Program-made: the position numbers and the translations under genes
The notes under the pieces: model-generated
What the model saw: only the letters and a program-made list of their open reading frames with translations
Database searches by the model: none
Told to the model about the DNA's origin: nothing
Assembly: GCA_023419605.1 (NCBI GenBank)
Contig: JAEZXR010000073.1
Coordinates: forward strand, 1-64,000
Reading direction: 5' to 3'
Length of the DNA stretch: 64,000 bases
DNA from: Bacillota bacterium
Lineage (GTDB): Bacteria; Bacillota; Clostridia; Acetivibrionales; JAEZXR01
In this document: in pieces, positions 24,991-33,442 of the stretch
Layout of the letters: each line of letters opens with the position of its first letter
Position numbering within the stretch: the first letter of the stretch is position 1

Positions 24991-26331
24991 GTGAAGGAAA
25001 AAAACAAGGGTAAAGTAATAGAAGTGCAATGTGTGCTGCCGGAAAGTATCGCAGAAGAAGCAGGAATTGAATCCGGAGACAAGATTCTCTCCATCAATGG
25101 CAGGGAGATCGAAGATATATTTGACTATCGCTTTCTTATTGCTGAAGAGGAACTTCTTCTGGAGGTTCAGAAGGAAGATGGCGACATCTGGGAAATAGAA
25201 ATCGAGAAGGAACAGTATGAGGACATTGGAATCGAGTTCGAAAATTCCATGTTGGACGATGCAAAAAGCTGTACCAATCAATGTATTTTTTGTTTTATCG
25301 ATCAGCTGCCAGAAGGAATGAGAGACACGCTGTACTTTAAGGATGATGATTCCAGACTGTCTTTCCTTATGGGGAACTATGTGACCCTGACCAATATGAA
25401 GGATAGCGATATCGATCGAATTATAAAATACCACATGTCGCCCATCAATGTATCCGTACACACAACCAACCCGGAGCTCAGAGAGCGGATGTTAAAAAAC
25501 AGGTTTGCCGGGAATGTCATGAACCGAATTCAAAGACTGGTGGATGCAGGAATCACAGTGAATTGCCAGATTGTTTCCTGTAGAGGAGTGAATGATGGCG
25601 CTGAGCTGGACAGAAGCATTCAGGACCTTGTCGGGATGTACCCGGGAGTCAGCAGTATCTCCATTGTACCGGTAGGTATTACAAGACATAGAGAAGGGTT
25701 GGCCCGGTTGATACCCTACGACCGTCAGTCTTCCTCTCAACTCATTGACCAGGTGGAGGAATGGCAGCAAAGGTACCTGGAGCGGTATCAATCCAGAGTC
25801 GTATACATTGCCGATGAGTTTTACATTATGGCAGGGAGGAAACTTCCCGGATATAAGGATTATGAAGATTTTCCCCAAATTGAAAATGGAGTTGGCCTGG
25901 TTGCTGTTTTACAGCATGAGGTCTATGAATACCTTAAAGAAGGGGAAGGTTTGAGTAGGACGGAGAAAAAGCGGAGCATCAGTATTGCAACCGGAGTTTC
26001 CGCTCATCGCTTCATCAAAGAGTTGGCAAAGGCTGTAGAGCAAAAGTTTGCTCATGTTAGAGTGAATGTATTTGAAATAAAAAATAATTATTTTGGAGAG
26101 AATGTTACTGTAACGGGCTTATTGACAGGTACGGACCTGGTCTCGCAGCTTTCAGGCAGGGAACTGGGAGAAGAACTGTTACTCTGCAAATCCATGTTGC
26201 GATCGGGAGAGAGTGTGCTCCTGGATGATTATACCATAGAAACGCTGGAGCAAAAATTGAATATCAAAATAACCCCAGTGGAAAACAACGGAAAAGACTT
26301 TGTTGAAAAGATACTGGGAATCGAGATATAA
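24991..26331 (+). CDS. PDZ / radical SAM / DUF512 family protein
   Basis: A 446-residue protein of a family widespread in Clostridia and of unknown reaction. A PDZ-like domain (about 5-60, IAEEAGIESGDKILSINGREI) is followed by a radical-SAM type cluster motif CTNQCIFCFIDQLPEGMR (three Cys spaced C-x3-C-x2-C). A DUF512 C-terminal part contains ADEFYIMAGRKLPGY and TGLLTGTDLVSQL. GTG 24991 follows GGAAGGAGG by 8 bases. The family usually lies next to der, as here. No substrate can be inferred. Confidence 0.88.
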   Translation: MKEKNKGKVIEVQCVLPESIAEEAGIESGDKILSINGREIEDIFDYRFLIAEEELLLEVQKEDGDIWEIEIEKEQYEDIGIEFENSMLDDAKSCTNQCIFCFIDQLPEGMRDTLYFKDDDSRLSFLMGNYVTLTNMKDSDIDRIIKYHMSPINVSVHTTNPELRERMLKNRFAGNVMNRIQRLVDAGITVNCQIVSCRGVNDGAELDRSIQDLVGMYPGVSSISIVPVGITRHREGLARLIPYDRQSSSQLIDQVEEWQQRYLERYQSRVVYIADEFYIMAGRKLPGYKDYEDFPQIENGVGLVAVLQHEVYEYLKEGEGLSRTEKKRSISIATGVSAHRFIKELAKAVEQKFAHVRVNVFEIKNNYFGENVTVTGLLTGTDLVSQLSGRELGEELLLCKSMLRSGESVLLDDYTIETLEQKLNIKITPVENNGKDFVEKILGIEI

Positions 26332-26361
26332 TAGAAGGACAGAATTGTGAATGCGGTACTG

Positions 26362-26449
26362 GTTATCAGTTCTTAGCTGCCGGTTGGTTTGGGGGTGCTC
26401 CCTGTAAACCGGGAACCGGCGGCAAGGAACCAGGAACAGTTTTGATAAC
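26362..26449. other. Nested hairpin ahead of der
   Basis: GTTATCA (26362-26368) pairs with TGATAAC (26443-26449). Within it TTCTTAGCTGCCGGTT pairs with AACCGGCGGCAAGGAA, and inside that GGTTT..AAACC encloses GGG..CCC. It directly precedes the der ribosome site and may act as a leader element or terminator-like block. No match to an RNA family I know. Confidence 0.4.
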
Positions 26450-26466
26450 TAAAGGAGGTAGAAGAT

Positions 26467-27789
26467 TTGGCAAAGCCGATAGTTGCGGTAGTTGGAAGAC
26501 CGAATGTAGGGAAGTCTACTTTTTTCAACTATGTCGCAGGAAAACGTATATCCATTGTAGAGGATACACCGGGTGTAACTCGTGACAGGATCTATACGGA
26601 AGTTGAATGGAGAGGGAGAAAATTTACCCTGATTGATACAGGGGGTATTGAACCTTACTCTGAAGATCAGATCATGCAGCAGATGAAAAGGCAGGCAGAG
26701 GTAGCCATCGAGACTGCGGATGTTATTATTTTCATGGTAGATGCTAAAGATGGAATGACTGCTTCCGATAAGGAAGTGGCTACACTGCTGCGGAAGGCGA
26801 ACAAACCGGTTATACTCACAGTGAATAAGGTGGACCGGGTAGGTGAAATGCCTGCGGAATGCTATGAATTTTATAATCTTGGCATTGGTGATCTGATGGC
26901 GATATCCTCCGTACACGGTCTCGGGATGGGAGACCTGCTGGATGAGGTATATAAGCACTTCCCGGAAGTGGATCAGGATGATTACGACGAGAATGTCATA
27001 AAAGTTGCTGTAATAGGGAAACCGAATGCAGGGAAGTCCTCTTTAATTAATAAAATCCTGGGTGAAGACAGGGTCATTGTAAGCGATGTGGCTGGAACCA
27101 CAAGAGATGCCATTGATACTTATTTTAAATACGGAGAGGATGAATATGTGTTTATTGATACTGCCGGTATTCGAAGGAAAAGTAAAATCCATGAGAATAT
27201 TGAGCGGTACAGTACGCTTCGTTCCTGGACGGCGATTGAGAGGGCTGATGTATGCCTGATTTTGATTGACGCTGAGGATGGTGTTACGGAACAGGATACG
27301 AAAATTGCGGGTTATGCCCACGATCAGGGAAAGGCTTGCATTATTGTAGTCAACAAATGGGATCTCATAGAAAAGGAAACCGGAACCCTGGAAGAGTACA
27401 GGAAAGTGGTACATGAAAAGCTTGGCTTCATGACGTATGCACCGGTAGTGTTTATATCGGCGAAAACAGGACAGAGAGTCAACAAACTCTTTGAGTTGAT
27501 CAAATATGTGGACAATCAGGCTGCTCTCAGGATCTCAACCGGGATGCTCAATGATTTGGTAGGCGAAGCCGTAGCTATGGTTCAGCCGCCTTCCGATAAG
27601 GGAAAGAGGCTAAAAATATACTACATGACGCAGGCTGCTGTAAAACCCCCGACCTTTGTTATTTTTGTAAACAATATAGAACTGCTGCACTATTCCTACG
27701 TAAGGTATCTTGAAAACCACCTTAGAAAGAGTTTTGGGTTTGAGGGTACTCCGATTCGCTTTATTCATAGAGAGAAAGGTGATGAGTAA
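26467..27789 (+). CDS. der: Ribosome biogenesis GTPase Der (EngA)
   Basis: A 440-residue GTPase with two tandem G domains that acts in maturation of the 50S subunit. Domain 1 has GRPNVGKST (about residue 9), DTPGVTRDR, DTGG and NKVD. Domain 2 has GKPNAGKSS (about 183), DVAGTTRD, DTAG and NKWD. The C-terminal KH-like domain includes PPTFVIFVNNIELLHYSYVRYLEN, typical of Der. The TTG start at 26467 follows AAAGGAGG and gives the family's usual MAKPIVAVVG beginning. Confidence 0.96.
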   Translation: MAKPIVAVVGRPNVGKSTFFNYVAGKRISIVEDTPGVTRDRIYTEVEWRGRKFTLIDTGGIEPYSEDQIMQQMKRQAEVAIETADVIIFMVDAKDGMTASDKEVATLLRKANKPVILTVNKVDRVGEMPAECYEFYNLGIGDLMAISSVHGLGMGDLLDEVYKHFPEVDQDDYDENVIKVAVIGKPNAGKSSLINKILGEDRVIVSDVAGTTRDAIDTYFKYGEDEYVFIDTAGIRRKSKIHENIERYSTLRSWTAIERADVCLILIDAEDGVTEQDTKIAGYAHDQGKACIIVVNKWDLIEKETGTLEEYRKVVHEKLGFMTYAPVVFISAKTGQRVNKLFELIKYVDNQAALRISTGMLNDLVGEAVAMVQPPSDKGKRLKIYYMTQAAVKPPTFVIFVNNIELLHYSYVRYLENHLRKSFGFEGTPIRFIHREKGDE

Positions 27790-27875
27790 TAGAAACGTTA
27801 CCGGCTGCTTTGTAATTTCCAAAGACCGGTAGTTGTCAGATGACAATGCTCTTACTTTATGGGGAGGTTATATAG

Positions 27876-28478
27876 ATGGAAATCGTGAAATTGATTTTGA
27901 CCGGGGTCATCGGATATCTTCTGGGAAGCGCCAATACTTCACTGATTGTAGGAAAATTTTATGGTATGGACGTAAGAAAGCATGGAAGTGGAAATGCCGG
28001 AGCCACAAACACATTAAGAACTCTTGGCAAAACCGCAGCTGCCCTGGTAGGAATTGGCGATGTATTGAAAGGTGTTATTGCCTGCTTGATCGGCCAGCTC
28101 ATAACAGGAGACACCAGTGGTCTGATGCTGGGGGGCGTGGGTGCCATTGCAGGTCATAATTGGCCCTTATACTTCGGTTTTAAGGGCGGTAAAGGAATCT
28201 TTACATCCTTTGCAGTTGCACTGATGATGGATTGGAAAATCGGGCTGATTCTGCTAGGGATCTTTGTCATTCTTGTTGCTGTTACAAGATACGTTTCACT
28301 GGGTTCTGTTGTTGGCTCTGCATTATTTCCTGTGCTTGGACTGGCTTTCAATAGAGGAACGCAGTTTGTAGTCTTTGCACTAATTCTGGCTATCATTGCT
28401 ATATGCAGACATCGTGGAAACATAGAGCGTCTGGTAAAAGGGACGGAAGCAAAACTCGGAAGCAAAAAGAGCAATTGA
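27876..28478 (+). CDS. plsY: Glycerol-3-phosphate acyltransferase PlsY
   Basis: An integral membrane enzyme of 200 residues that transfers the acyl group of acyl-phosphate to glycerol-3-phosphate, the first step in phospholipid synthesis. Five or so helices; conserved motifs GSGNAGATNTLRTLG, GHNWPLYFGFKGGKG and the last VSLGSVVG-type segment are present. It precedes gpsA, which makes the glycerol-3-phosphate substrate, and follows der, an arrangement common in Firmicutes. Confidence 0.95.
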   Translation: MEIVKLILTGVIGYLLGSANTSLIVGKFYGMDVRKHGSGNAGATNTLRTLGKTAAALVGIGDVLKGVIACLIGQLITGDTSGLMLGGVGAIAGHNWPLYFGFKGGKGIFTSFAVALMMDWKIGLILLGIFVILVAVTRYVSLGSVVGSALFPVLGLAFNRGTQFVVFALILAIIAICRHRGNIERLVKGTEAKLGSKKSN

Positions 28479-28559
28479 GAATTGATGAGCTGTTTCTACA
28501 GAACATTTTAATTTTCAATTCTCCATTTTCCATTTTCAATTACTACACGGGAGGTTATT

Positions 28560-29582
28560 ATGGGAATAAAGGTTTCAGTTATTGGAGCAGGCAGCATGGG
28601 AACCGCAGTTTCGGTTCTTTTATCCAAGAATGGACATGATGTTGTGATGTGGTCCTTCCTGAAAGAGGAAGTGGATATGATAAATAGCCTGAGAGAGCAA
28701 AAGGATAAACTTCCCGGCGTCCGGGTTCCTGAAAATGTTGTTTGTACAAACGATCTTGAAGAGTCTCTTCGAGATGCGGAAATGGTTGTAATGGTCATTC
28801 CCTCTCAAACCATACGGCAAAATGCCAGAGCCATTTCCAAGTACATAACCGATCGAAAAATATTTGCCTGCTTTTCAAAGGGGCTGGAAGACGGAACAGG
28901 GCTAAGGTTGTCCGAAGTGATAAAACAAGAGATTCCGCAGGCTGTTCCCGTAGCTCTTTCGGGTCCCTGCCATGCGGAAGAGTTGGGAAAGGGCATACCC
29001 TCCGCCTATGTGGCAGCCTGTGAGGATATCAGTATAGCGGAATATGTACAGGATGTATTCATGTCGCCGGGCTTCAGAGTATATACCAATCCCGATATTG
29101 TGGGTGTAGAGCTGGGAGGAGCCATAAAAAATGTAATCGCCCTATGCGCCGGAATTTCCGATGGATTGGGTTATGGCGATAATACCAAGGCGGCTCTGAT
29201 GACCCGGGGATTAACGGAGATTACACGCCTGGGAGTGGCTATGGGAGCTAAAAAGCAAACATTTGCAGGACTTGCAGGGGTTGGTGATTTGATTGTTACC
29301 TGTACCAGTATGCACAGCAGAAACCGGCGGGCGGGAATTCTCATCGGACAGGGTAAAACATTGCAGGAAACGCTGGATGAAATAAAGATGGTGGTAGAAG
29401 GTGTAACAACCACGAAAGCTGCTTACCAGCTGGCTGTGAAGATGGATATCTCAATGCCCATTACGACGGAGGCCTACAATATTCTTTTTAATGGAAAAGA
29501 TGCGAGGGAAGCGGTTGTCTCTCTAATGTCCAGGGACAAGAAACATGAAATTGAAGAGGTTTACCAGAATAGCCTCTGGTAA
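28560..29582 (+). CDS. gpsA: NAD(P)H-dependent glycerol-3-phosphate dehydrogenase
   Basis: A cytosolic enzyme, 340 residues, that reduces dihydroxyacetone phosphate to sn-glycerol-3-phosphate for lipid synthesis. The N-terminal Rossmann motif VIGAGSMGTA, the central LSGPCHAEE and VGVELGGAIKNVIAL with the catalytic Lys, and the NTKAALMTRGL segment are clear. The ATG 28560 follows GGGAGG. It forms a functional pair with plsY and ends at a strong terminator. Confidence 0.96.
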   Translation: MGIKVSVIGAGSMGTAVSVLLSKNGHDVVMWSFLKEEVDMINSLREQKDKLPGVRVPENVVCTNDLEESLRDAEMVVMVIPSQTIRQNARAISKYITDRKIFACFSKGLEDGTGLRLSEVIKQEIPQAVPVALSGPCHAEELGKGIPSAYVAACEDISIAEYVQDVFMSPGFRVYTNPDIVGVELGGAIKNVIALCAGISDGLGYGDNTKAALMTRGLTEITRLGVAMGAKKQTFAGLAGVGDLIVTCTSMHSRNRRAGILIGQGKTLQETLDEIKMVVEGVTTTKAAYQLAVKMDISMPITTEAYNILFNGKDAREAVVSLMSRDKKHEIEEVYQNSLW

Positions 29583-29597
29583 AAGGTAAAAAGTGCG

Positions 29598-29627
29598 AAA
29601 GTGAGCGGAAAACTGCTCACTTTTTTT
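29598..29627 (+). terminator. Terminator after gpsA
   Basis: AAAGTGAGC (29598-29606) pairs with GCTCACTTT (29615-29623), followed by a T run to 29627. Confidence 0.85.
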
Positions 29628-29744
29628 ATTTATTTTTTTGTTCTAGGAAGGAAAAATGGTAAATATAATTATATTGAGTACAAGGTGATGTTGTACATAT
29701 ATTGGCCGTAAAGGCTGTCGTAATAAAACAAGGGGGGTTTGCGG

Positions 29745-31223
29745 GTGGAAAAGCACAACATATACCAGCAAATAGCTGAAAGGACGCAAGGAGATATTTA
29801 CATAGGAGTGGTAGGTCCTGTTAGAACGGGTAAATCAACCTTCATAAAGAAATTTATGGACCTGTTGGTGATACCCAATATCGAAAATGGATACCGCAGG
29901 GAGAGGGCCAAGGATGAACTTCCCCAGAGTGCCACAGGACGTACTATCATGACAACAGAACCGAAGTTTATACCCAATGAGGCGGCGGAAATCATTATCG
30001 ATGAAAATGTACAGCTAAAGGTACGGCTTGTGGACTGCGTTGGATACCTGGTAAAAGGTGCTCTTGGGCACATGGAAAACAACGCACCGCGTATGGTAAC
30101 AACACCTTGGTTCGATCATCAGATTCCTTTTGAGGAAGCGGCTGAAATCGGTACGCGTAAGGTAATCAACGAACACTCCACCATTGGTCTTGTTGTTGTT
30201 ACGGATGGCAGTATAACTGATCTGACCCGGGAAGAATACCTGGAAGCGGAGGAACGGGTTATCAGTGAGCTGAAAAGGATTAATAAACCCTTTATAATCC
30301 TTCTGAACTCTACAAAACCCTTTGACAGTGAAACCGTAAGGCTGAAAGAGGAATTGGAGGTCAAGTACTCGACGCCTGTTATCAACACCAATTGTGCGCA
30401 GCTTAGAATTGAAGACGTGCATACTATCATGGAAAGGGTACTGTTTGAATTTCCTGTTTGCGAAATCGGGGTAAATATCCCCCGATGGATAGAAGCCCTT
30501 GAGGATGACCACTGGCTCAAGGTGGATACTATCAATGCCATTCGGGATACTTTTAAAAATGTAAGGAAAATCCGGGAGGTAAAATCAGCAGTCGGAGATT
30601 TTTCCGACTATGATTTCATTAAGAAGGCTTACGTCGACAGGATTAACCTGGGCGAAGGCGATATATTGGTTGACTTGAGTGCGGCAGACGGACTGTTCTA
30701 CCGGATACTCAGTGAATCTACAGGTCTTGAAATCGAAGGTGAACATAAGCTCATGAGCCTGATGCGAGACCTGGCCAGAATTAAGAAGGAATATGAAAAA
30801 GTGGAATTTGCACTGCATGAAGTTAAATTGAAGGGCTACGGTATTGTAACTCCGCAGATGGAGGAAATGTCTCTGGAGGAACCCGAAATTGTGAAGCAGG
30901 GCAGCCGGTTTGGCGTTAAGCTGCGTGCCAGCGCTCCTTCCATCCACCTGATTCGTGCAGATATAGAAACGGAAATTGCTCCGTTGGTAGGAACCGAAAA
31001 GCAATCGGAAGAGCTTGTAAATTACTTGCTGAGAGAGTTTGAAAACGATCCGAGAAAGATATGGGAATCCAATATCTTCGGAAAATCCTTGCATGAGCTG
31101 GTCAGCGAAGGCCTCCACAATAAACTCTACAGGATGCCGGAGGATGCACAGCTGAAACTCCAGGAAACTTTGCAGAAGATCATCAATGAAGGCAGCGGCG
31201 GGTTGATTTGCATAATATTATAA
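29745..31223 (+). CDS. spoIVA: Spore coat morphogenetic ATPase SpoIVA
   Basis: The ATPase that assembles the basement layer of the spore coat around the forespore, about 492 residues, normal size. The N-terminus IAERTQGDIYIGVVGPVRTGKSTFIKKFM carries the P-loop GPVRTGKST, followed by SATGRTIMTTEPKFIP (Sensor-type Thr) and VDCVGYLVKGA. The C-terminus ends in GGLICIIL, as in the family, where the tail is needed for localisation. GTG 29745 follows AGGGGGG by 7 bases. It is expressed in the mother cell from a sigma-E promoter in B. subtilis; a CATATATT box at 29696-29703 would fit a sigma-E -10, but I see no good -35. It marks the organism as a spore former. Confidence 0.97.
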   Translation: MEKHNIYQQIAERTQGDIYIGVVGPVRTGKSTFIKKFMDLLVIPNIENGYRRERAKDELPQSATGRTIMTTEPKFIPNEAAEIIIDENVQLKVRLVDCVGYLVKGALGHMENNAPRMVTTPWFDHQIPFEEAAEIGTRKVINEHSTIGLVVVTDGSITDLTREEYLEAEERVISELKRINKPFIILLNSTKPFDSETVRLKEELEVKYSTPVINTNCAQLRIEDVHTIMERVLFEFPVCEIGVNIPRWIEALEDDHWLKVDTINAIRDTFKNVRKIREVKSAVGDFSDYDFIKKAYVDRINLGEGDILVDLSAADGLFYRILSESTGLEIEGEHKLMSLMRDLARIKKEYEKVEFALHEVKLKGYGIVTPQMEEMSLEEPEIVKQGSRFGVKLRASAPSIHLIRADIETEIAPLVGTEKQSEELVNYLLREFENDPRKIWESNIFGKSLHELVSEGLHNKLYRMPEDAQLKLQETLQKIINEGSGGLICIIL

Positions 31224-31233
31224 ATATAAAAAG

Positions 31234-31261
31234 GAAAGGTCTGTGCGGACCTTTCTTTTTT
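31234..31261 (+). terminator. Terminator after spoIVA
   Basis: GAAAGGTC (31234-31241) pairs with GACCTTTC (31248-31255), followed by six T. Confidence 0.85.
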
Positions 31262-31450
31262 TGTTTGTCTCTGCTGCCGATATAAAATAAAACCGTATAA
31301 AAGGATAGGCGGACAAAGTAATTGATCTATGTATTTTTACGGTATAGAGGGGCTGTATAATTTATGTATAAATTTTCACAAAGTATGTTTTTATACAAAA
31401 ACTTTTGTGATATACTAAACAGCATATGAACTTGCATTAGGAGGATCAAT

Positions 31451-33193
31451 ATGGATAGTATGAAAAGCTACAAATTTTGGTTGGAAAATGAATATTTTGA
31501 TAAAGACACAAAGGAAGAACTGAAGGGCATCGAGAACGATCCCAAAGAAATTGAGGAAAGGTTCTATCGGGATTTGGAGTTCGGAACAGGCGGGCTTCGA
31601 GGCATCATCGGTGCGGGTACCAATAGAATAAATATTTATACAGTTCGAAAAGCATCCCAGGGATTGGCCAATTACATAGCAAGGCAGGGGGGAGAAGCAA
31701 AGCGGAGAGGGATTGCTATTGCCTATGATTCCCGCTTTAAGTCACCGGAATTTTCCCTGGAAGCCGCCAAGGTTTTTGCAGGCAATGGCATCAAGGCCTA
31801 TCTATTTGATGAATTACGGCCTACGCCCGAGCTTTCCTTTGCTGTCAGGTATTTTGGTGCCATTGCGGGAATTGTAGTTACTGCCAGCCACAATCCAAAG
31901 GAATATAACGGGTACAAGGTGTATGGTGAAGATGGAGGCCAGCTGCCGTTGGATGCCTCCACAGCGGTCCTGGAGGAAATCAATAAAATTACGGATATCA
32001 CAACAGTCAGTGTAATGGAAAAGGAGGAAGCCATCAAGGAAGGGTTGCTTCAAATCATCGGAGCGGAAGTAGACGATGCGTACATAGCAAAGCTTAAAAC
32101 CTTAACCATTAACCCGGATATAGCAGCAAAAGTCGGTGATAATTTTAAAATCATCTATACTCCCATTCACGGTACCGGAAATAAGCCTGTACGCCGGATA
32201 TTGGAGGAAATTGGCTTTAAGAATGTGATTGTGGTAAAAGAGCAGGAAAAACCGGATCCGGCATTTTCCACAGTAAAATCGCCAAACCCGGAAGAGAAGG
32301 ACGCCTTCAAAATTGCTATTGAGTTGGCTAAAAAGGAGGACGTCGATCTCATTATCGGCTCGGACCCGGACTGCGACAGAGTTGGTGTAGTGGTAAGAAA
32401 TGCAGAAGGAGAATACGTGGTTTTAACAGGAAATCAAACGGGCTGTTTGCTGCTGGAATACATCCTGTCACAGAAGAAGGAAAAAGGAACGCTTCCGTCC
32501 AATGGCTTCGTAGTAAAGACCATTGTAACAACGGAACTTTCAAGGGCTATTGCAAAGCATTATGATATAGAACTGGTAGAAGTTCTTACAGGCTTCAAAT
32601 TTATCGGGGAACAGATCAAGCTCCAGGATGAGTTTGGCAGCAAGAAATATCTCTTTGGGTTTGAAGAAAGCTACGGTTATCTGGCGGGAACCTTTGTTAG
32701 GGATAAGGATGGCGTAGTGGCCAGTATGCTCATCGCTGAAATGGCGGCTTACTACAAGTCCAGAAATATGTCGCTGTATGAAGGCCTCCAGGAAATCTTC
32801 CGGAAATATGGATATTCCCTGGAAGGAATTAATTCCTTTACGCTGGCAGGAAAAGAGGGCGTGGAAAAGATTAAAGGAGCCATGGAAAGACTCCGTCTTG
32901 ATAAGCCGCAAAACATTAATGGTTCTGAAGCCGCTGCTGTAAGAGACTACCTGGTGGGCGAACGTGTAGATTTTGCCGCAGGAGAGAAATCAGCACTGAC
33001 CTTGCCGGAATCCGATGTTTTATATTTTGAAATGAAGGACGGTTCCTGGTTCTGTATAAGACCTTCAGGTACAGAGCCAAAAATTAAAATATATTATGGG
33101 GTATCCGCAGACACTTTCAATAACGCAGATAATAAGTTGAAAGTTCTCCAGGAGAATGTGCTCTCTATGGTTAAGCCGCTGCTTTATAGCTAA
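31451..33193 (+). CDS. pgcA: Phospho-sugar mutase (phosphoglucomutase PgcA type)
   Basis: A 580-residue alpha-D-phosphohexomutase, interconverting glucose-1- and glucose-6-phosphate (or the mannose forms), feeding wall and glycolipid sugars. Visible are ELEFGTGGLRG-type start (LEFGTGGLRGIIGAG), the phosphoserine loop TASHNPKEYNGYK, metal loop GSDPDCDRVG, sugar-binding FGFEESYGYL, and phosphate-binding IRPSGTEPKIKIYY. Length and loops fit PgcA of Gram-positives. ATG 31451 follows AGGAGG; the second ATG at 31460 is less well spaced. Confidence 0.9.
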   Translation: MDSMKSYKFWLENEYFDKDTKEELKGIENDPKEIEERFYRDLEFGTGGLRGIIGAGTNRINIYTVRKASQGLANYIARQGGEAKRRGIAIAYDSRFKSPEFSLEAAKVFAGNGIKAYLFDELRPTPELSFAVRYFGAIAGIVVTASHNPKEYNGYKVYGEDGGQLPLDASTAVLEEINKITDITTVSVMEKEEAIKEGLLQIIGAEVDDAYIAKLKTLTINPDIAAKVGDNFKIIYTPIHGTGNKPVRRILEEIGFKNVIVVKEQEKPDPAFSTVKSPNPEEKDAFKIAIELAKKEDVDLIIGSDPDCDRVGVVVRNAEGEYVVLTGNQTGCLLLEYILSQKKEKGTLPSNGFVVKTIVTTELSRAIAKHYDIELVEVLTGFKFIGEQIKLQDEFGSKKYLFGFEESYGYLAGTFVRDKDGVVASMLIAEMAAYYKSRNMSLYEGLQEIFRKYGYSLEGINSFTLAGKEGVEKIKGAMERLRLDKPQNINGSEAAAVRDYLVGERVDFAAGEKSALTLPESDVLYFEMKDGSWFCIRPSGTEPKIKIYYGVSADTFNNADNKLKVLQENVLSMVKPLLYS

Positions 33194-33244
33194 GGAAGAG
33201 TGAAAATACTCCTGATCCGGAGTGAAACTCAGAAATTGAAATTT

Positions 33245-33301
33245 AAGGCGCTAGGCCTCAGGTCTAGTGCCTTTTTAGGTCTGTGGACCTAAAAAGGCAC
33301 T
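33245..33301 (+). terminator. Two overlapping, mutually exclusive hairpins after pgcA
   Basis: AAGGCGCTAG (33245-33254) pairs with CTAGTGCCTT (33264-33273) and is followed by TTT. The same bases from 33266 also start a perfect 16-bp stem, 33266-33281 with 33286-33301. Only one can form at a time. The simplest reading is a terminator for pgcA with a second back-up stem. Confidence 0.6.
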
Positions 33302-33326
33302 AATCAATGAAAAATGTCAATTTTAT

Positions 33327-33354
33327 GCAGGAAATATATTGAAAAATGTCGAAT
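33327..33354 (+). promoter_or_regulatory. Sigma-H-type promoter of the HD-GYP gene
   Basis: GCAGGAAAT (33327-33335), 12 bp, GTCGAAT (33348-33354). Both boxes match the B. subtilis sigma-H pattern RnAGGAwWW and RnnGAAT fully. The -10 overlaps TGTCGAA, the Spo0A box pattern. It lies about 90 bp before the gene start. Confidence 0.6.
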
Positions 33355-33442
33355 TATAACACTTATCTTTAGGGAAAATACACAGATGCTCAAAAAGAAA
33401 TAAGACTTCAGCACTAGAATGGAAGGTCCGTAGGAGGATATA

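Noticed and set aside
28504..28545. AT-rich run with ATTTTCAATT repeated before gpsA
   Set aside because: Short, low-complexity direct repeats; no structure or copy elsewhere that I could support.
29671..29703. Full sigma-E promoter for spoIVA
   Set aside because: CATATATT at 29,696 resembles a sigma-E -10, but the nearest ATATT lies 20 bp away instead of about 14, so only the -10 is suggestive.
33347..33353. TGTCGAA taken alone as a Spo0A box
   Set aside because: It coincides with the -10 box of the sigma-H-like promoter, whose match is fuller; a separate Spo0A site is possible but not separable by eye.
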